Positions 1-9,761 of a DNA stretch of 64,000 nucleotides are shown here, in pieces; positions within the stretch are counted from its first letter, which is position 1; the number at the start of each line of letters is the position of its first letter. A program made the translations under genes and the position numbers. Below the pieces are notes generated by a model. It did no database searches. It had not been told where the DNA came from and saw only the letters and a program-made list of their open reading frames with translations. The stretch is from Sulfolobus sp. E5-1-F (GTDB lineage Archaea; Thermoproteota; Thermoprotei_A; Sulfolobales; Sulfolobaceae), in NCBI RefSeq assembly GCF_009601705.1, contig NZ_CP045687.1:1958001-2022000 (forward strand), written 5' to 3'.

Positions 1-1
1 G

Positions 2-1621
2 AATAAAAATCTATGGGTTCCTATATTACTCATATGTCTGGGAATTGGAATTCTACTTCATAATTTAATTAATATTGATTTACTGTTTTTAATTTTTTTA
101 GTAATAATAACAATGATTATTTTATTTATTTTTAAAAATTCTTTTAAAGTAAAAATAGATAAATACATTCTTAAGAATGGGATCTTCCAAATCGTTTACG
201 ATAATACTTGTATTTGTGGTGTTGCTATGAAGATAACGGGTAAAATTGAACCAACTTCAAATAGAAACGACATAGAAAAAGAATTTAAGGATTTCATAAA
301 TGCAATAGCCCGAAAAGACTCTGAATTTAAGTTTACAATACTCACTACAGTAGAGAAGAATAAGTTAGGATCTTCAATTATAATTTATAGGATATTACAA
401 AATTCCACTGATATAGGAATAGATAGTTTTATGGAAGAAGTAAATAATTTGTTAGTGTTAGCAAAAGCTATAGCTCCACATTTGGAGTTTAAAATTATTC
501 AACCATCAAAGAATGTGCTTCCAATTCCAATGACCTTTGGGAACTACCCTTTTTTAACAGTATCCGAGATAACCTACACCAATCCTATCAACTCTAATAT
601 AATATCTGAGGATTTTGACGTAGAGATAGGAGAGGCTACAAATGGGACAGTAACATCAAAGGTAGGTATAAGAGTAAAGGATGTAACAAGACATATAGGC
701 ATATTTGGAAGTACCGGATCTGGTAAGACAAATACAGCGATACTTTTAGCTTCTCAATTGCACACCAGGGGTGTAAAGGTGATTATATTAGATTGGCATG
801 GTGAATATGCACAATTCCTTAAAAACGAATTTAGAGTTTACGATGAGGAAACTATAGTAAAAATAAATCCGCTGCACTTAATTGATTTAGACGTAGAGGA
901 TACAGTAGACATTATTGGAGATGTATTGCAATTAACAGATCCACAACGATTTTTACTTTATACTATATTATTAAAACTAAAAAGTTATAGAAAATTCTCA
1001 ATTAATAATTTACTAGAAGTTATTAATAGTATTGAGGACACTTCATACTGGATGAGAGACGTAAAATACGCGCTTCTTAGAAAAATATTTATCTTATTCA
1101 CACCAACTGCCTCAAAATTATTCTCGAGTATAGATGAAATTTCCCTTAATGAGTTCCCAGACTATTTGACGACTTCTACCATCATAAACTTAGGATTTAT
1201 TTCTAACCTTAAACTTAGAAAATTATATTCATTATTTCTAATAAAACTTCTAGTGGAAAGTTATATAAGATATAAGATAAACCAGCAGACTCTTATTATT
1301 CTAGATGAAGCGCAGAATTATTTCAATAAAGAAGGAAATGAATTTATAGATAGATTAGTTTCTGAGATAAGAAAATATAATGTAGGTCTATGTTTTATTA
1401 CGCAATCACCTTCATTACTTTCACAGAACGTGTTAAAAAATACAAATATAAAAATTATTCACTCAATAAAATCAGATAGTGATAAAAAGGCTATCAGAGA
1501 TACGTTATCACTTGATGAAAGGCTTACTCAAAGTTTAGATAAACTAGACATAGGAGAAGCAATAATAAGCGCACCGAATCTAAAAATTCCTATAATAATT
1601 AAAATTAAAAAAATGTCTTAA
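2..1621 (+). CDS. Membrane-anchored HerA/DUF87-type P-loop ATPase (5' end outside window)
   Basis: The frame is open to the left edge, so the gene begins outside the window; the ATG at 113 is probably internal. Bases 2-130 encode two hydrophobic stretches that look like membrane helices, followed by a lysine-rich turn. Walker A GSTGSGKT lies at 707-730, followed by IILDWHGEY; a Walker B segment LIILDEAQNYF lies near 1290 and an FITQSP motif near 1395. The family is the HerA/VirB4-like DNA or protein translocase ATPases (DUF87). Here the ATPase would sit at the cytoplasmic side of the membrane. No NurA nuclease neighbour is visible, so this is not the repair HerA. Its end overlaps the convergent thermosome gene by 4 bp. 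The substrate is unknown. Confidence 0.8.
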   Translation, partial: NKNLWVPILLICLGIGILLHNLINIDLLFLIFLVIITMIILFIFKNSFKVKIDKYILKNGIFQIVYDNTCICGVAMKITGKIEPTSNRNDIEKEFKDFINAIARKDSEFKFTILTTVEKNKLGSSIIIYRILQNSTDIGIDSFMEEVNNLLVLAKAIAPHLEFKIIQPSKNVLPIPMTFGNYPFLTVSEITYTNPINSNIISEDFDVEIGEATNGTVTSKVGIRVKDVTRHIGIFGSTGSGKTNTAILLASQLHTRGVKVIILDWHGEYAQFLKNEFRVYDEETIVKINPLHLIDLDVEDTVDIIGDVLQLTDPQRFLLYTILLKLKSYRKFSINNLLEVINSIEDTSYWMRDVKYALLRKIFILFTPTASKLFSSIDEISLNEFPDYLTTSTIINLGFISNLKLRKLYSLFLIKLLVESYIRYKINQQTLIILDEAQNYFNKEGNEFIDRLVSEIRKYNVGLCFITQSPSLLSQNVLKNTNIKIIHSIKSDSDKKAIRDTLSLDERLTQSLDKLDIGEAIISAPNLKIPIIIKIKKMS

Positions 1622-3276
1622 TCTTCGGATGACTTCTCTTCTTTATCTTTCTTACCGCTCGGCTCACTACCACTCTTCTTTCCAGCTGCTACAATGTCGT
1701 CTATTCTTAATACCAATGTTACAGCTTCTGTTGCAGCTTTAATTGCATTCATTTTCACTAATGCTGGTTCAATAACACCTGATTTCCACATATCCTCTGG
1801 ATTTCCAGTGAATAAATTAAGTCCATACCATTTATTGGCCTCATTTTCGTGAAGACTTCTTAATTGCATTAATTTATCTATAGGATCTAATCCCGCGTTT
1901 TCCGCTAATATCATGACAAGTCCTTCTATCGCGTTTGCATAGGCTTCAATTGCTAATTGCTCTTTACCACCGACTTGTGGAGCATATTTTCTTAGTCTCT
2001 TAGCTATCTCTATCTCAACAGCTCCACCACCAGCTACTGCTCTACCATCTCTTATTACATCTGCCACAGTGCCTAAAGCATCTCTAAGAGCTCTTTCAGT
2101 TTCATCTACTACTCTCTCTAATCCACCTCTTATTAGTATGCTAACTGATTTTGGATTCTTTGCACCTTCTACGAATACCATCTTATCCTCTCCTACTTTT
2201 CTCTCTTCTACTAAGGCGGCATAACCTAGATCTTGTGACGTTAATTCGTCAATGTTAGATATCACTCTACCTCCAGTAGCTCTAGCTAATTTTTCTAAAT
2301 CGCTCTTCTTAGCTCTTCTAACAGCTAATATACCCTTCTTAGCTAAATAATGTTGTGCAACTTCATCAATACCTTTCTGACATATTACAACATTAGCACC
2401 AGTAGCTGCGATCTTATCTACTTTCTCTTTCAATATGTTTTCTTCTTCTTCCAGGAATTTATGCATCTGTGTGGGGTCGTTAATTCTTATTTCCGCATCT
2501 AATTCTGGTTTCTCAACTTCCAATGAAGCATCCAAAAGTGCTATCTTAGCGTTTTCAATCCTTTTTGGCATACCCGGATGTACAACTTCTTTGTCAACTA
2601 CTATGCCATATACTAATTGAGTATCGTTAATGCTACCACCATGTTTTTTAACTATCTGCACATTATCTAGATCAACGTACCACTTGTCTCCCCTTAATTC
2701 TGCTACTTGTGCTACGGCCTTAACTACAAGGTCAGCTAAATATTCTCGTGCACCTGCTACTGCTTTACTACCTAAGGATGTTAACGCTACTCTCCTTAGT
2801 ACGTCAGTATCATTTATACTGACTGGTTGTGCTATATCTTGGATAGTCTTTAATGCAATTTCTTCTGCCTTCTTATATCCGCTTACAATTATTGTGGGAT
2901 GGATCTCCTTGTATAACAGATCTTCTGCTTTTTTAGCTAATTCTCCAGCTAGAATTACGGCAGTCTTAGTGCCATCAGCTGTTTCCTCGTCTTGTCCTTT
3001 AGCTATCTGAACTAAAAGCTTACCTGTTGGGTGTTGTAAATCCATTTTATCAAGAATTGTTGCTCCATCATTTGTTATTGTGATATCTCCTAAGCTATCG
3101 ACAAGCATTTTATCCATTCCACGTGGACCGTAGGTACTTTTTAATGCCTCTTCAATTGCCTTCACTGCAGCAATATTAGTCCTTAAAGCTTCTTTTCCAT
3201 ATGTTCTACTTGATCCTTCCTTTAAAATTATTACAGGTATACCTTCGGGTGTAGTTGCAACTGTAGCTGTTGCCAT
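1618..3276 (-). CDS. thsB: Thermosome subunit (group II chaperonin), beta type
   Basis: ATP-driven protein-folding chaperonin that forms eight- or ninefold double rings in the cytoplasm; abundant and heat-induced in Sulfolobales (TF55, rosettasome). The protein starts [15 protein letters not shown] and has 552 residues, the usual length. ATP-site motifs are visible: [22 protein letters not shown] and [11 protein letters not shown] in the N-terminal equatorial part, and [11 protein letters not shown] in the C-terminal part. The C-terminus is a charged, lysine- and glutamate-rich tail. I chose 3276 over an in-frame start nine bases upstream because the MATATV start is conserved. It is next to tfb3, an order I recall from other Sulfolobus genomes. 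The beta assignment rests on remembered sequence similarity to TF55-beta. Confidence 0.95.
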   Translation of the reverse strand: MATATVATTPEGIPVIILKEGSSRTYGKEALRTNIAAVKAIEEALKSTYGPRGMDKMLVDSLGDITITNDGATILDKMDLQHPTGKLLVQIAKGQDEETADGTKTAVILAGELAKKAEDLLYKEIHPTIIVSGYKKAEEIALKTIQDIAQPVSINDTDVLRRVALTSLGSKAVAGAREYLADLVVKAVAQVAELRGDKWYVDLDNVQIVKKHGGSINDTQLVYGIVVDKEVVHPGMPKRIENAKIALLDASLEVEKPELDAEIRINDPTQMHKFLEEEENILKEKVDKIAATGANVVICQKGIDEVAQHYLAKKGILAVRRAKKSDLEKLARATGGRVISNIDELTSQDLGYAALVEERKVGEDKMVFVEGAKNPKSVSILIRGGLERVVDETERALRDALGTVADVIRDGRAVAGGGAVEIEIAKRLRKYAPQVGGKEQLAIEAYANAIEGLVMILAENAGLDPIDKLMQLRSLHENEANKWYGLNLFTGNPEDMWKSGVIEPALVKMNAIKAATEAVTLVLRIDDIVAAGKKSGSEPSGKKDKEEKSSED

Positions 3277-3307
3277 TTCACGCACCTTCCACTCTGTCTT
3301 AAAAAAA

Positions 3308-3318
3308 GGTTATATAAA
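3308..3318 (-). promoter_or_regulatory. TATA box of the thermosome gene
   Basis: Read on the minus strand, a TTTATATAACC element is centred about 37 bases upstream of the thermosome start codon. An archaeal start site about 26 bases downstream would leave a leader of roughly 10 bases. That leader contains GGAAGGTG, which can pair with the 16S 3' end. It is a short-leader promoter typical of highly expressed Sulfolobus genes. Confidence 0.55.
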
Positions 3319-3331
3319 AATTTTACTCAAA

Positions 3332-3844
3332 TCAGATACGATCGCTTTCTTCGTTAAGTTTATCAAAGATTAACGTTAAACGTCTCCAACCAATTCTTCT
3401 AAGTCTTTTCTTAAGATTTTCGTTTTTTATACCAAATTGCTCTAATTGATGTAAATATTGATCATTTAATGCAAATCTAAAATAAATCAGAAGACCGAGT
3501 TTACTTTTAGCCTTCAAACCACTTAGAATACCCTCGTTATAAAGTACTTTATATATTTTTTTGTATTGACTATCAAGCAATATAGATCTTAAGATAATTT
3601 CGTATCGATCCGTTTTCTTATTCTCAATACGATTATTCTTTAGGAAATTTTTTATTCGTAATTTTTTAATTAATATTTCATCCTTATAGAACTTATTATT
3701 TATTATGATCGTCTCTGTACTCTCCGGTTCGTTCTGCTCACTATAATAAATACTATCAATAATTGTACCACAATTGCTACATACAACTTCCCCGTTCTTG
3801 TTATCCCAAATTATTTCACTGGAACCACACACAGGGCATTCCAT
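3332..3844 (-). CDS. tfb3: Transcription factor B paralogue, truncated Tfb3 type
   Basis: Starts MECPVCG and has an N-terminal zinc ribbon (CPVC ... CSNC, within the first 26 residues) like TFB. It has only about 170 residues against about 300 for a full TFB, and I see no clear B-finger or pair of cyclin repeats; the C-terminal half is a basic, poorly conserved region ending RRIGWRRLTLIFDKL. This matches Tfb3 of Sulfolobus, a DNA-damage-induced factor that activates the ups pilus and ced DNA-import genes together with TBP and TFB1. Its position next to the thermosome gene agrees with what I recall from S. solfataricus. An alternative ATG lies six bases upstream. It is divergent from the gene at 3900. 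Confidence 0.82.
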   Translation of the reverse strand: MECPVCGSSEIIWDNKNGEVVCSNCGTIIDSIYYSEQNEPESTETIIINNKFYKDEILIKKLRIKNFLKNNRIENKKTDRYEIILRSILLDSQYKKIYKVLYNEGILSGLKAKSKLGLLIYFRFALNDQYLHQLEQFGIKNENLKKRLRRIGWRRLTLIFDKLNEESDRI

Positions 3845-3899
3845 GATCAAAACAATAACTTTTATGGGGAATATACTTATTTTTGATAATGTGACTATA

Positions 3900-4268
3900 A
3901 TGTCTGAGAAAAGCGAAAGTACTTTAGATAAGATATATACAGCGTTAAGCTCATCTAAACAGTTACCTAGTGAGATAATTTATCTTGTAAATTGGGATAA
4001 AGTTGACGTATTTGTTGACTTAAAACAAAGGGGAAGAATTACAATTGACGGTATAGATGAACAGTCGCTTATAATAAAGGATAAGGAAAATGGAAAATAT
4101 ACTGCTATGGTTTTAATAGTAGATGAAAATGAAAAGGTAAGTTTTAAGAAAATATTGGATAAACTACACCAGTCAAAATCAATGAATTTGGAACTTTATC
4201 TTTCAATTGTGGATAAATATGGAGATGTTACATATTACACATTATCTGAGATAAAAATGTCAAAGTGA
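3900..4268 (+). CDS. Probable structural (non-catalytic) subunit of tRNA-splicing endonuclease, degenerate EndA-like domain
   Basis: A 122-residue protein starting MSEKSESTLDK; the frame extends further upstream, but that part runs into tfb3. The order VFVDLKQRGRI ... LSIVDKYGDVTYYTL resembles the C-terminal nuclease domain of archaeal splicing endonucleases (YxDLRxRG ... VDxEGDVTYY). The catalytic Tyr, His and Lys positions are not present in the expected places. Crenarchaeal endonuclease is an alpha2beta2 enzyme with a catalytic and a structural subunit, and a subunit like this fits the structural role. Two intron-containing tRNAs lie in this window. It ends six bases before hisS. The assignment is motif-based inference; a Sulfolobales-specific protein of unknown function is the alternative. 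Confidence 0.45.
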   Translation: MSEKSESTLDKIYTALSSSKQLPSEIIYLVNWDKVDVFVDLKQRGRITIDGIDEQSLIIKDKENGKYTAMVLIVDENEKVSFKKILDKLHQSKSMNLELYLSIVDKYGDVTYYTLSEIKMSK

Positions 4269-4274
4269 CTCGAT

Positions 4275-5555
4275 ATGGTGAAATTTGAAACAGTAAGGGG
4301 TATGAAAGATTATATTGGAATAGATGCAGAAAAAATTAGATATTTGGAATCTACCTTTAGAGACCTAGCAATAAAATATGGATATTCTGAAATTATAACA
4401 CCAATAGTGGAAGAATTTAAACTGTTTGCGTTGAAGGGTGGAGAGGAGTTAAGGGAAACAATGTATGTATTTAAGGATAAGGCAGATAGGGAACTATCAT
4501 TAAGACCTGAAATAACACCTAGTGTAGCAAGAGCTTACATACAAAATTTACAGAGTTCACCCAGGCCGATAAGGTTATTCTACTTCGGTACCGTTTATAG
4601 ATATGATGAACCACAATATGGTAGATATAGGGAGTTTAGACAAGCCGGAGTAGAAATGATAGGCGATTCTTCTATTTTAGCCGATCTAGAAGTATTAGAC
4701 TTGTTGTATAATTTCTATGACAAGCTAAATCTTTCCAATGATATAACTATTAAACTAAATAATATTGGCATATTTAGAAAAATAATGGATAAGTATAATA
4801 TCGAAGATAATTTACAAGAGCATATCTTGCATCTAATAGATAAGAACAAGATTAACGAAGCTCTAGATATCCTTGAAAAAAACATAAAGAATAAAGATAT
4901 AGTAGACTTTTTTAATGAAATTCTAACTAAGAAGGATGCAAAATTGGAAGATATAGAGTCTTTAACTAAGTTGGAGGAGGTTTCAAAACTAGATATTAAA
5001 AATGAATTTTTATATCTATTTCGATTATCTAGCCTTTTAAACAACTTAAATATAAAATTTAAGATTGACTTAGGTTTTGTAAGAGGATTAGCGTATTATA
5101 CTGGTCTAATATTTGAGGTTCTTCATCCCTCGGTACAGTTTAGTATTGCCGGAGGAGGGAGATATGATAAACTTATAGAACTTTATGGTGGCTTACCCTC
5201 ACCTGCAATAGGATTTGCAATAGGAGTTGAGAGAACTTTGTTAGTAGTTAGAGAGTTGAAAGTGGAAGAACCAATAAATGTGATAGTAATAGGCATGTCC
5301 GAAGACGCAATTCCATCAATGTTTAAAGTATCGAGGATACTAAGAAAGGAAGAATATAGGGTAGTAATAAATACTAAAGATCAACCTCTTTCAAAACTAT
5401 TACCTTACTATGCATCACAAGGATTTAAGCTCGCGATAATAATAGGTAAACAAGAACTGGAGAAAAACATGATAACAATTAGAAATTTAATTACACGAAA
5501 ACAGATTTCAGTTCCATTGGAGAACGTTGAAGATGCAATAAAACAAACGTTATAA
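4275..5555 (+). CDS. hisS: Histidyl-tRNA synthetase
   Basis: Class II synthetase charging tRNA-His, whose gene is also in this window at 63486. The 426 residues are normal length. Motif 2 is seen as YDEPQYGRYREFRQAGVEM and motif 3 as PAIGFAIGVERTL; the histidine-specific loop reads GLAYYTGLIFEV. The C-terminal anticodon-binding domain begins around residue 330 (NVIVIGMSEDA). It follows the preceding gene by six bases and ends 35 bases before the proteasome subunit, so the three are probably co-transcribed or closely coupled. Confidence 0.96.
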   Translation: MVKFETVRGMKDYIGIDAEKIRYLESTFRDLAIKYGYSEIITPIVEEFKLFALKGGEELRETMYVFKDKADRELSLRPEITPSVARAYIQNLQSSPRPIRLFYFGTVYRYDEPQYGRYREFRQAGVEMIGDSSILADLEVLDLLYNFYDKLNLSNDITIKLNNIGIFRKIMDKYNIEDNLQEHILHLIDKNKINEALDILEKNIKNKDIVDFFNEILTKKDAKLEDIESLTKLEEVSKLDIKNEFLYLFRLSSLLNNLNIKFKIDLGFVRGLAYYTGLIFEVLHPSVQFSIAGGGRYDKLIELYGGLPSPAIGFAIGVERTLLVVRELKVEEPINVIVIGMSEDAIPSMFKVSRILRKEEYRVVINTKDQPLSKLLPYYASQGFKLAIIIGKQELEKNMITIRNLITRKQISVPLENVEDAIKQTL

Positions 5556-5590
5556 ATGACATTTAGAAGTATATTTATGGGTAAACTAAC

Positions 5591-6181
5591 ATGGAAGAAT
5601 TACCTGCAACTGCTGTTGGTTTAAAGGTAAATGACGGAGTTATATTAGCTTCTGAAAGACGATTAAGCTATGGTGGTTATGTATTAAGTAAACAAGCTAA
5701 GAAAGTACATAAGATAGGTAAATTTCTCATAGCAGGGGCCGGAATATATGGTGACTTACAGACTTTGATGCGCATAATGAACGTAGAAATAAAGTACTAT
5801 GAGATTTCAACCGGTAAATCAATCTCTGTTCACGCTGCAGCTAAATTGCTTTCAGTAATACTATATCAGTATAAAGTAATGCCATTCATTTCCGAAATTC
5901 TATTTGGAGGAATTGATGAAAAAGGTCCACAACTTTATGTATTAGACCCTATAGGCTCATTAATTGAAGATAATTACGCAGCAGTGGGATCAGGAGCCAA
6001 GATCGCTATAGGAGTTCTTGAATCTGAATATGATCCCACTATGAATTTAGACATGGCAACACAATTAATAACAAAAGCAATAAAAGCATCTATAGAACGT
6101 GATATTACATCTGGAGATGGAATAGATTTAGCGATAATAGATAAGAAAGGAAACTATGAGAACAAATTCATCCCATACTAA
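5591..6181 (+). CDS. psmB: Proteasome beta subunit lacking the catalytic Thr1 (inactive beta)
   Basis: A 20S proteasome beta-type subunit of 196 residues. The N-terminus is [12 protein letters not shown]. Aligned on the conserved V-G of the usual TTTVG start, the catalytic Thr1 is Ala6, Asp17 is Glu22 and Lys33 is retained as Lys38. There is also no Gly-Thr processing site. The rest of the fold is intact, for example [17 protein letters not shown] and YAAVGSGA. Sulfolobales carry two beta paralogues, one of which is known to be non-catalytic, and this is that one. It probably fills ring positions and modulates the active beta subunit encoded elsewhere. PAN and a PAC2-family gene lie 2.4-5 kb downstream. 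Confidence 0.9.
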   Translation: MEELPATAVGLKVNDGVILASERRLSYGGYVLSKQAKKVHKIGKFLIAGAGIYGDLQTLMRIMNVEIKYYEISTGKSISVHAAAKLLSVILYQYKVMPFISEILFGGIDEKGPQLYVLDPIGSLIEDNYAAVGSGAKIAIGVLESEYDPTMNLDMATQLITKAIKASIERDITSGDGIDLAIIDKKGNYENKFIPY

Positions 6182-6573
6182 ATATTTTTCTTAACGCAGA
6201 AGTAAATATGATCCATAGCATTTAATTGATATGTTTTAAGAAAACTTTCTTTATTACTTATTATCTTTACTAGCAATCCAAATAATGAAATTATCGTTGT
6301 GTATCTATCTCCGTTGCTCGAAGAAGAATCTTTTAGCTCAGTAACTACATAGCCGTGTCCACAGAAGTCATCATTAGTATATGAAGGTCTACTTTTAGAA
6401 ATTATAGCTTTCACTTTTTCTTTTTGGCTAAATATATTTATGCTATCGATTATATCAAAACTTATATTAAAGTCGTTGCAAGACATATGTATTATGGATA
6501 AATTCTTTAAGCTACCTCTTTCAATACTATTTATTTCACAACTTAGAATTATTTCTTGTGCCTTTGATTCCAT
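6178..6573 (-). CDS. rpo8: RNA polymerase subunit Rpo8 (RpoG)
   Basis: Small crenarchaeal RNA polymerase subunit homologous to eukaryotic Rpb8, found in the S. solfataricus and S. shibatae polymerase structures. The start [20 protein letters not shown] and the motifs [15 protein letters not shown] and [10 protein letters not shown] agree closely with the Rpo8 sequence I remember. It has 131 residues, an OB-fold size. An in-frame ATG lies one codon upstream. It lies convergent to the proteasome gene with a 4 bp overlap and divergent from SmAP3 with about 50 bases between starts. The main polymerase genes are at 46.2-53.7 kb. Confidence 0.9.
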   Translation of the reverse strand: MESKAQEIILSCEINSIERGSLKNLSIIHMSCNDFNISFDIIDSINIFSQKEKVKAIISKSRPSYTNDDFCGHGYVVTELKDSSSSNGDRYTTIISLFGLLVKIISNKESFLKTYQLNAMDHIYFCVKKNI

Positions 6574-6622
6574 CATATTACTATTTAAGTTTTAATTTAT
6601 TAACGTTATTGGGGACTATAAT

Positions 6623-7063
6623 ATGAGTAGTGGAAGAAGGATCTCGAGCGAATTAAATAACCTAATAGATAAGACTATAATTGTAAAAACTACTAATGGG
6701 AAAACGTATACTGGTCAACTTTATGCATATGAACTTTCGCCATTTATTATTAGTTTAACAAATGTTAAAGACGATAATAATAATGCTTTCTATAAAGTAA
6801 TGATAAATGGAAATACAATTTCAGAGATAATAATTAAGAATCCTCCACTATTTGAGCCAAGAGAGTTTGCGGAATTAGTTGAAAAATCCTTAAATTTAAG
6901 GCCAGCTGATATAAAAGTTTACGAAGAGACGGGAGTAGTGACAATTTTAGAAAGAATTAAGGTATCACAAAATGGAGTAGAAGGAAGTGGACCAATGGCT
7001 CAAAGAATTTATGATCTATATAATGATTATATAAATAAAAAGAAAAAGGAATTAGGTCTATGA
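6623..7063 (+). CDS. Sm-like archaeal protein with C-terminal extension (SmAP3 type)
   Basis: Residues 1-75 form an Sm fold ([24 protein letters not shown] followed by a [13 protein letters not shown] strand), the RNA-binding ring protein fold of Lsm/Hfq. Residues 76-146 are an extra alpha/beta domain, as in the SmAP3 proteins of crenarchaea, which form tetradecamers. The likely role is RNA binding or processing. It overlaps tgtA by four bases (ATGA), which suggests translational coupling with tRNA modification. Alternative: a generic Lsm paralogue; the C-terminal domain favours SmAP3. Confidence 0.78.
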   Translation: MSSGRRISSELNNLIDKTIIVKTTNGKTYTGQLYAYELSPFIISLTNVKDDNNNAFYKVMINGNTISEIIIKNPPLFEPREFAELVEKSLNLRPADIKVYEETGVVTILERIKVSQNGVEGSGPMAQRIYDLYNDYINKKKKELGL

Positions 7064-8568
7064 CTGTATTTGAAGTAAAATACGAAGATCTTGCGGGAAG
7101 AATAGGTATCTTAAAAACAAGAAGCGGTAACTTAGAAACTCCAACATTCTTTCCAGTAATTAATATATTAAAAGATGAAATATCAATAGATGAGATAAGA
7201 AATATAGGATTTAAGAATTTTATCACGAACTCATATATACTATATAAAAATATGTATATAAAAAATGATATACATAAAGAGCTAAACTCTGAAGATATGA
7301 TCATAATGACTGATTCGGGAGCATACCAAATTCTAGAGTACGGAGACATAGGAATAACCAATTATGAGATCGTGAATTACCAGCTCATGATAAAACCAGA
7401 TATCGCTGTAATATTAGATTTGCCTACTGGAAATACAGACGATTATGAAAGTGCTAAAATGACAATATATGAGACTCTAAAGAGAGCAGAAGAAGCCTCA
7501 AAAATCATAGTAAAAAACCAAGATAACAATATTATTTGGGTATATCCAATACAAGGAGGAAAATATCTTGATCTAGTTAAGACTTCTGCTGAAGGACTAT
7601 CTAAGTTTGAAGATATATACAATATGGTCGCGCTTGGTAGTCCAACAGTTCTCTTAGAGCGATACATGTATGATACTGTAATTGACATGATTTATACTGC
7701 TAAATCTAACATAAAAAGAGGAATTCCATTTCATTTATTTGGAGGAGGGTTACCTCATATTATTCCATTTGCAGTAACGTTAGGAGTGGATAGTTTTGAC
7801 TCTGCCTCATATATAATATATGCTAGAGATAATAGATATATTACTAGAACACGTGTATACAAATTAGAGGATTTAGAATATTTTCCATGTTCTTGCCCAA
7901 TATGTTCTAAATATACACCTAAAGACTTGCTTGAAATGAATGAAAAAGAAAGAACAAGAGCATTAGCTATTCATAACCTTTATACCATTTTAGAAGAATT
8001 CAAAGCAACCAAACAAGCAATTAAGGAAGGGAGACTATTTGAATACCTTCAAGAGAAAGCTTACTCTCATCCTGCAGTATATTCTGCATTCAAGAGATTG
8101 ATAAAATATAAAGAATATTTAGAAAAATATGACCCTAGAGTAAGGGGAGATCCAAAAGGTTTACTTTTGTTTGATAATAAATCTTTACATAGGCCAGAAA
8201 TTATACGCCACTCAAGATTTTTAGAAAGGTACGTGCAAAAGAAAGACAAAATACATATATACTGTTATGATAAGACGATAAGCGATACTGCTTATGATTA
8301 TATTAAAAGTATAAAGGAAACAATACCTAATCATAATACCGGCGACATATTTATAGCAATACCATTTTTTGGTTTAATACCATTAGAGGTCTCAGATTCC
8401 TATCCACTATCTCAATTCGAGATTCCTAACGAAGTAGATGAAGATGTAATAGCTGACATGAAAACTAAAATCATTTCATTCTTAAAAAGTAAAAACTATC
8501 AAAAAGTAGAATTAGTCAACTGTGAAAAACTAGGTTTACATATAGACTCTATCAGCACTTCCCCTTGA
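7060..8568 (+). CDS. tgtA: Archaeosine tRNA-guanine transglycosylase, without PUA domain
   Basis: Exchanges guanine-15 of tRNA for the 7-deazaguanine precursor preQ0 on the route to archaeosine. The catalytic barrel covers about residues 1-340: the nucleophile region MTDSGAYQ, the [11 protein letters not shown] segment, and a zinc site [10 protein letters not shown] near residue 274. The protein has 502 residues against about 580 in euryarchaeal enzymes, and ends without a PUA domain. A free-standing PUA protein is encoded at 9251-9706 on the opposite strand. The 3' end overlaps the convergent PAC2 gene by 33 bp. Confidence 0.93.
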   Translation: MTVFEVKYEDLAGRIGILKTRSGNLETPTFFPVINILKDEISIDEIRNIGFKNFITNSYILYKNMYIKNDIHKELNSEDMIIMTDSGAYQILEYGDIGITNYEIVNYQLMIKPDIAVILDLPTGNTDDYESAKMTIYETLKRAEEASKIIVKNQDNNIIWVYPIQGGKYLDLVKTSAEGLSKFEDIYNMVALGSPTVLLERYMYDTVIDMIYTAKSNIKRGIPFHLFGGGLPHIIPFAVTLGVDSFDSASYIIYARDNRYITRTRVYKLEDLEYFPCSCPICSKYTPKDLLEMNEKERTRALAIHNLYTILEEFKATKQAIKEGRLFEYLQEKAYSHPAVYSAFKRLIKYKEYLEKYDPRVRGDPKGLLLFDNKSLHRPEIIRHSRFLERYVQKKDKIHIYCYDKTISDTAYDYIKSIKETIPNHNTGDIFIAIPFFGLIPLEVSDSYPLSQFEIPNEVDEDVIADMKTKIISFLKSKNYQKVELVNCEKLGLHIDSISTSP

Positions 8569-9258
8569 TAATTCTTTCTGCAATAACTCCATTTGTTTTT
8601 GTAAATCCTCTTCTATTCTTTTTGCCTCCTCGTATAATTCATCTACGCTAACATTTAAACTAAGCATTTTATTTAAGACTTCTATTGCAATTGCAGCTGC
8701 TACTGGATCTGTCCTTTCACGATCCGCATATGGTAACAAAACTAATGCCGGCAAGTCTTCAATTTCAGAATGCAAAGTAAATAACGCTAATGGACCTACC
8801 ATTAGTAATTGTTTGTCTAATTGAGGGTAATCTAGATTCAAATTGCATTTTGATGTTTTAAGCCATTTTAAACTCTCATTTCCAACTTTATACCTCTTAT
8901 CTAGCGCTCCTACAAGAAGTATATTATTAATTGATAACTTCTTAACCCATTTTATAACTTCTGAAGCAAAATCATTCCATTCACGTTGAAATGGCAAAAT
9001 ATGATTAAGTAATAATACTAAATGTTTATCCTTGTCATAAAATATATCGAAAGGCGTCGCGATACCGTAATCATCTACAAACGTGACATCTCTATAATAT
9101 TTAGTTACAACATACCCTATTCTTTCCATTTTCCTTTTTAAGGCTAAATGTCTTGTGGCTAAATAGCCTACCTCCCCTATCGTCCTAAATCCAGTTATAA
9201 ATGTAGAACCTTTTAGCTCACTTAAGTCTTTCTTTATTATTATCTTAACATTACTCAT
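8536..9258 (-). CDS. PAC2-family proteasome assembly chaperone-like protein with C-terminal HbYX motif
   Basis: A PAC2-fold protein of 240 residues; N-terminal [22 protein letters not shown] is typical. PAC2 proteins in archaea (PbaA/PbaB) help assemble the 20S proteasome. The last residues read RVYM, which is a hydrophobic-Tyr-any tail (HbYX) of the kind that docks into proteasome alpha-ring pockets. A coiled coil ([21 protein letters not shown]) precedes the tail. It is the last gene of an operon PAN - PUA protein - PAC2 and overlaps the PUA gene by 8 bp. The context supports a proteasome role; direct evidence of function is lacking. Confidence 0.8.
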   Translation of the reverse strand: MSNVKIIIKKDLSELKGSTFITGFRTIGEVGYLATRHLALKRKMERIGYVVTKYYRDVTFVDDYGIATPFDIFYDKDKHLVLLLNHILPFQREWNDFASEVIKWVKKLSINNILLVGALDKRYKVGNESLKWLKTSKCNLNLDYPQLDKQLLMVGPLALFTLHSEIEDLPALVLLPYADRERTDPVAAAIAIEVLNKMLSLNVSVDELYEEAKRIEEDLQKQMELLQKELSRGSADRVYM

Positions 9259-9706
9259 CTAATACACCTCTTTTCACGTGAACTGCCATACCTCTCTTAT
9301 ACTCCATCATTTCTTCTCCGGATAATTTAGCTTTACCTATTGCTATCAGCTCGTCATTTTCATTTACAACTATTACCTCATCCCCAGCCCTTATTCGCTT
9401 ATCAACTGCTATTACGTGTTTAGAGAAAACATTTCTTCCATTTTTTATGAATTCTTCTAAATTTTTGGGTATTACAACTCTATATTCTGGAAACTTTGAA
9501 CAGTTCTTAATTACACCCCCACTTAACAAGGTAAGGGAAAATAAAACATCTTGAGCCCTTAGCACCAAATACAATTCTCCCTCACTTGTTAGCACGTTTC
9601 TGATTTTCTTTGTATTTAAGGATCTTTGAATTAAAAAACGCGCATCCTCAGGAAACAAACATCTAGAAATATTATAATCGAATTGATATTCTGCAATACA
9701 ACGCAA
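9251..9706 (-). CDS. PUA-domain protein, probably the detached RNA-binding part of TgtA
   Basis: A 151-residue protein with an N-terminal domain (about 1-75) and a C-terminal PUA domain: [20 protein letters not shown], then [16 protein letters not shown], and a MAVHVKRG end. This is the arrangement of the C2-PUA end of euryarchaeal TgtA, which binds the tRNA 3' end. Because the TgtA encoded at 7060 lacks that end, this protein is a good candidate partner. It sits between PAN and PAC2 in one operon, and starts 55 bases after PAN ends. Another RNA-modification partner role is possible. Confidence 0.65.
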   Translation of the reverse strand: MRCIAEYQFDYNISRCLFPEDARFLIQRSLNTKKIRNVLTSEGELYLVLRAQDVLFSLTLLSGGVIKNCSKFPEYRVVIPKNLEEFIKNGRNVFSKHVIAVDKRIRAGDEVIVVNENDELIAIGKAKLSGEEMMEYKRGMAVHVKRGVLDE

Positions 9707-9761
9707 AGTTGAGATCTCGCTATAGCTTGCTTCTACCGGTTTACTTAAAAACTCCTTATAT

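Noticed and set aside
2435-3010. Two frames antisense to the thermosome gene
   Set aside because: The thermosome frame is unmistakable; the antisense frames are low-complexity Ser/Thr/Leu-rich shadows.
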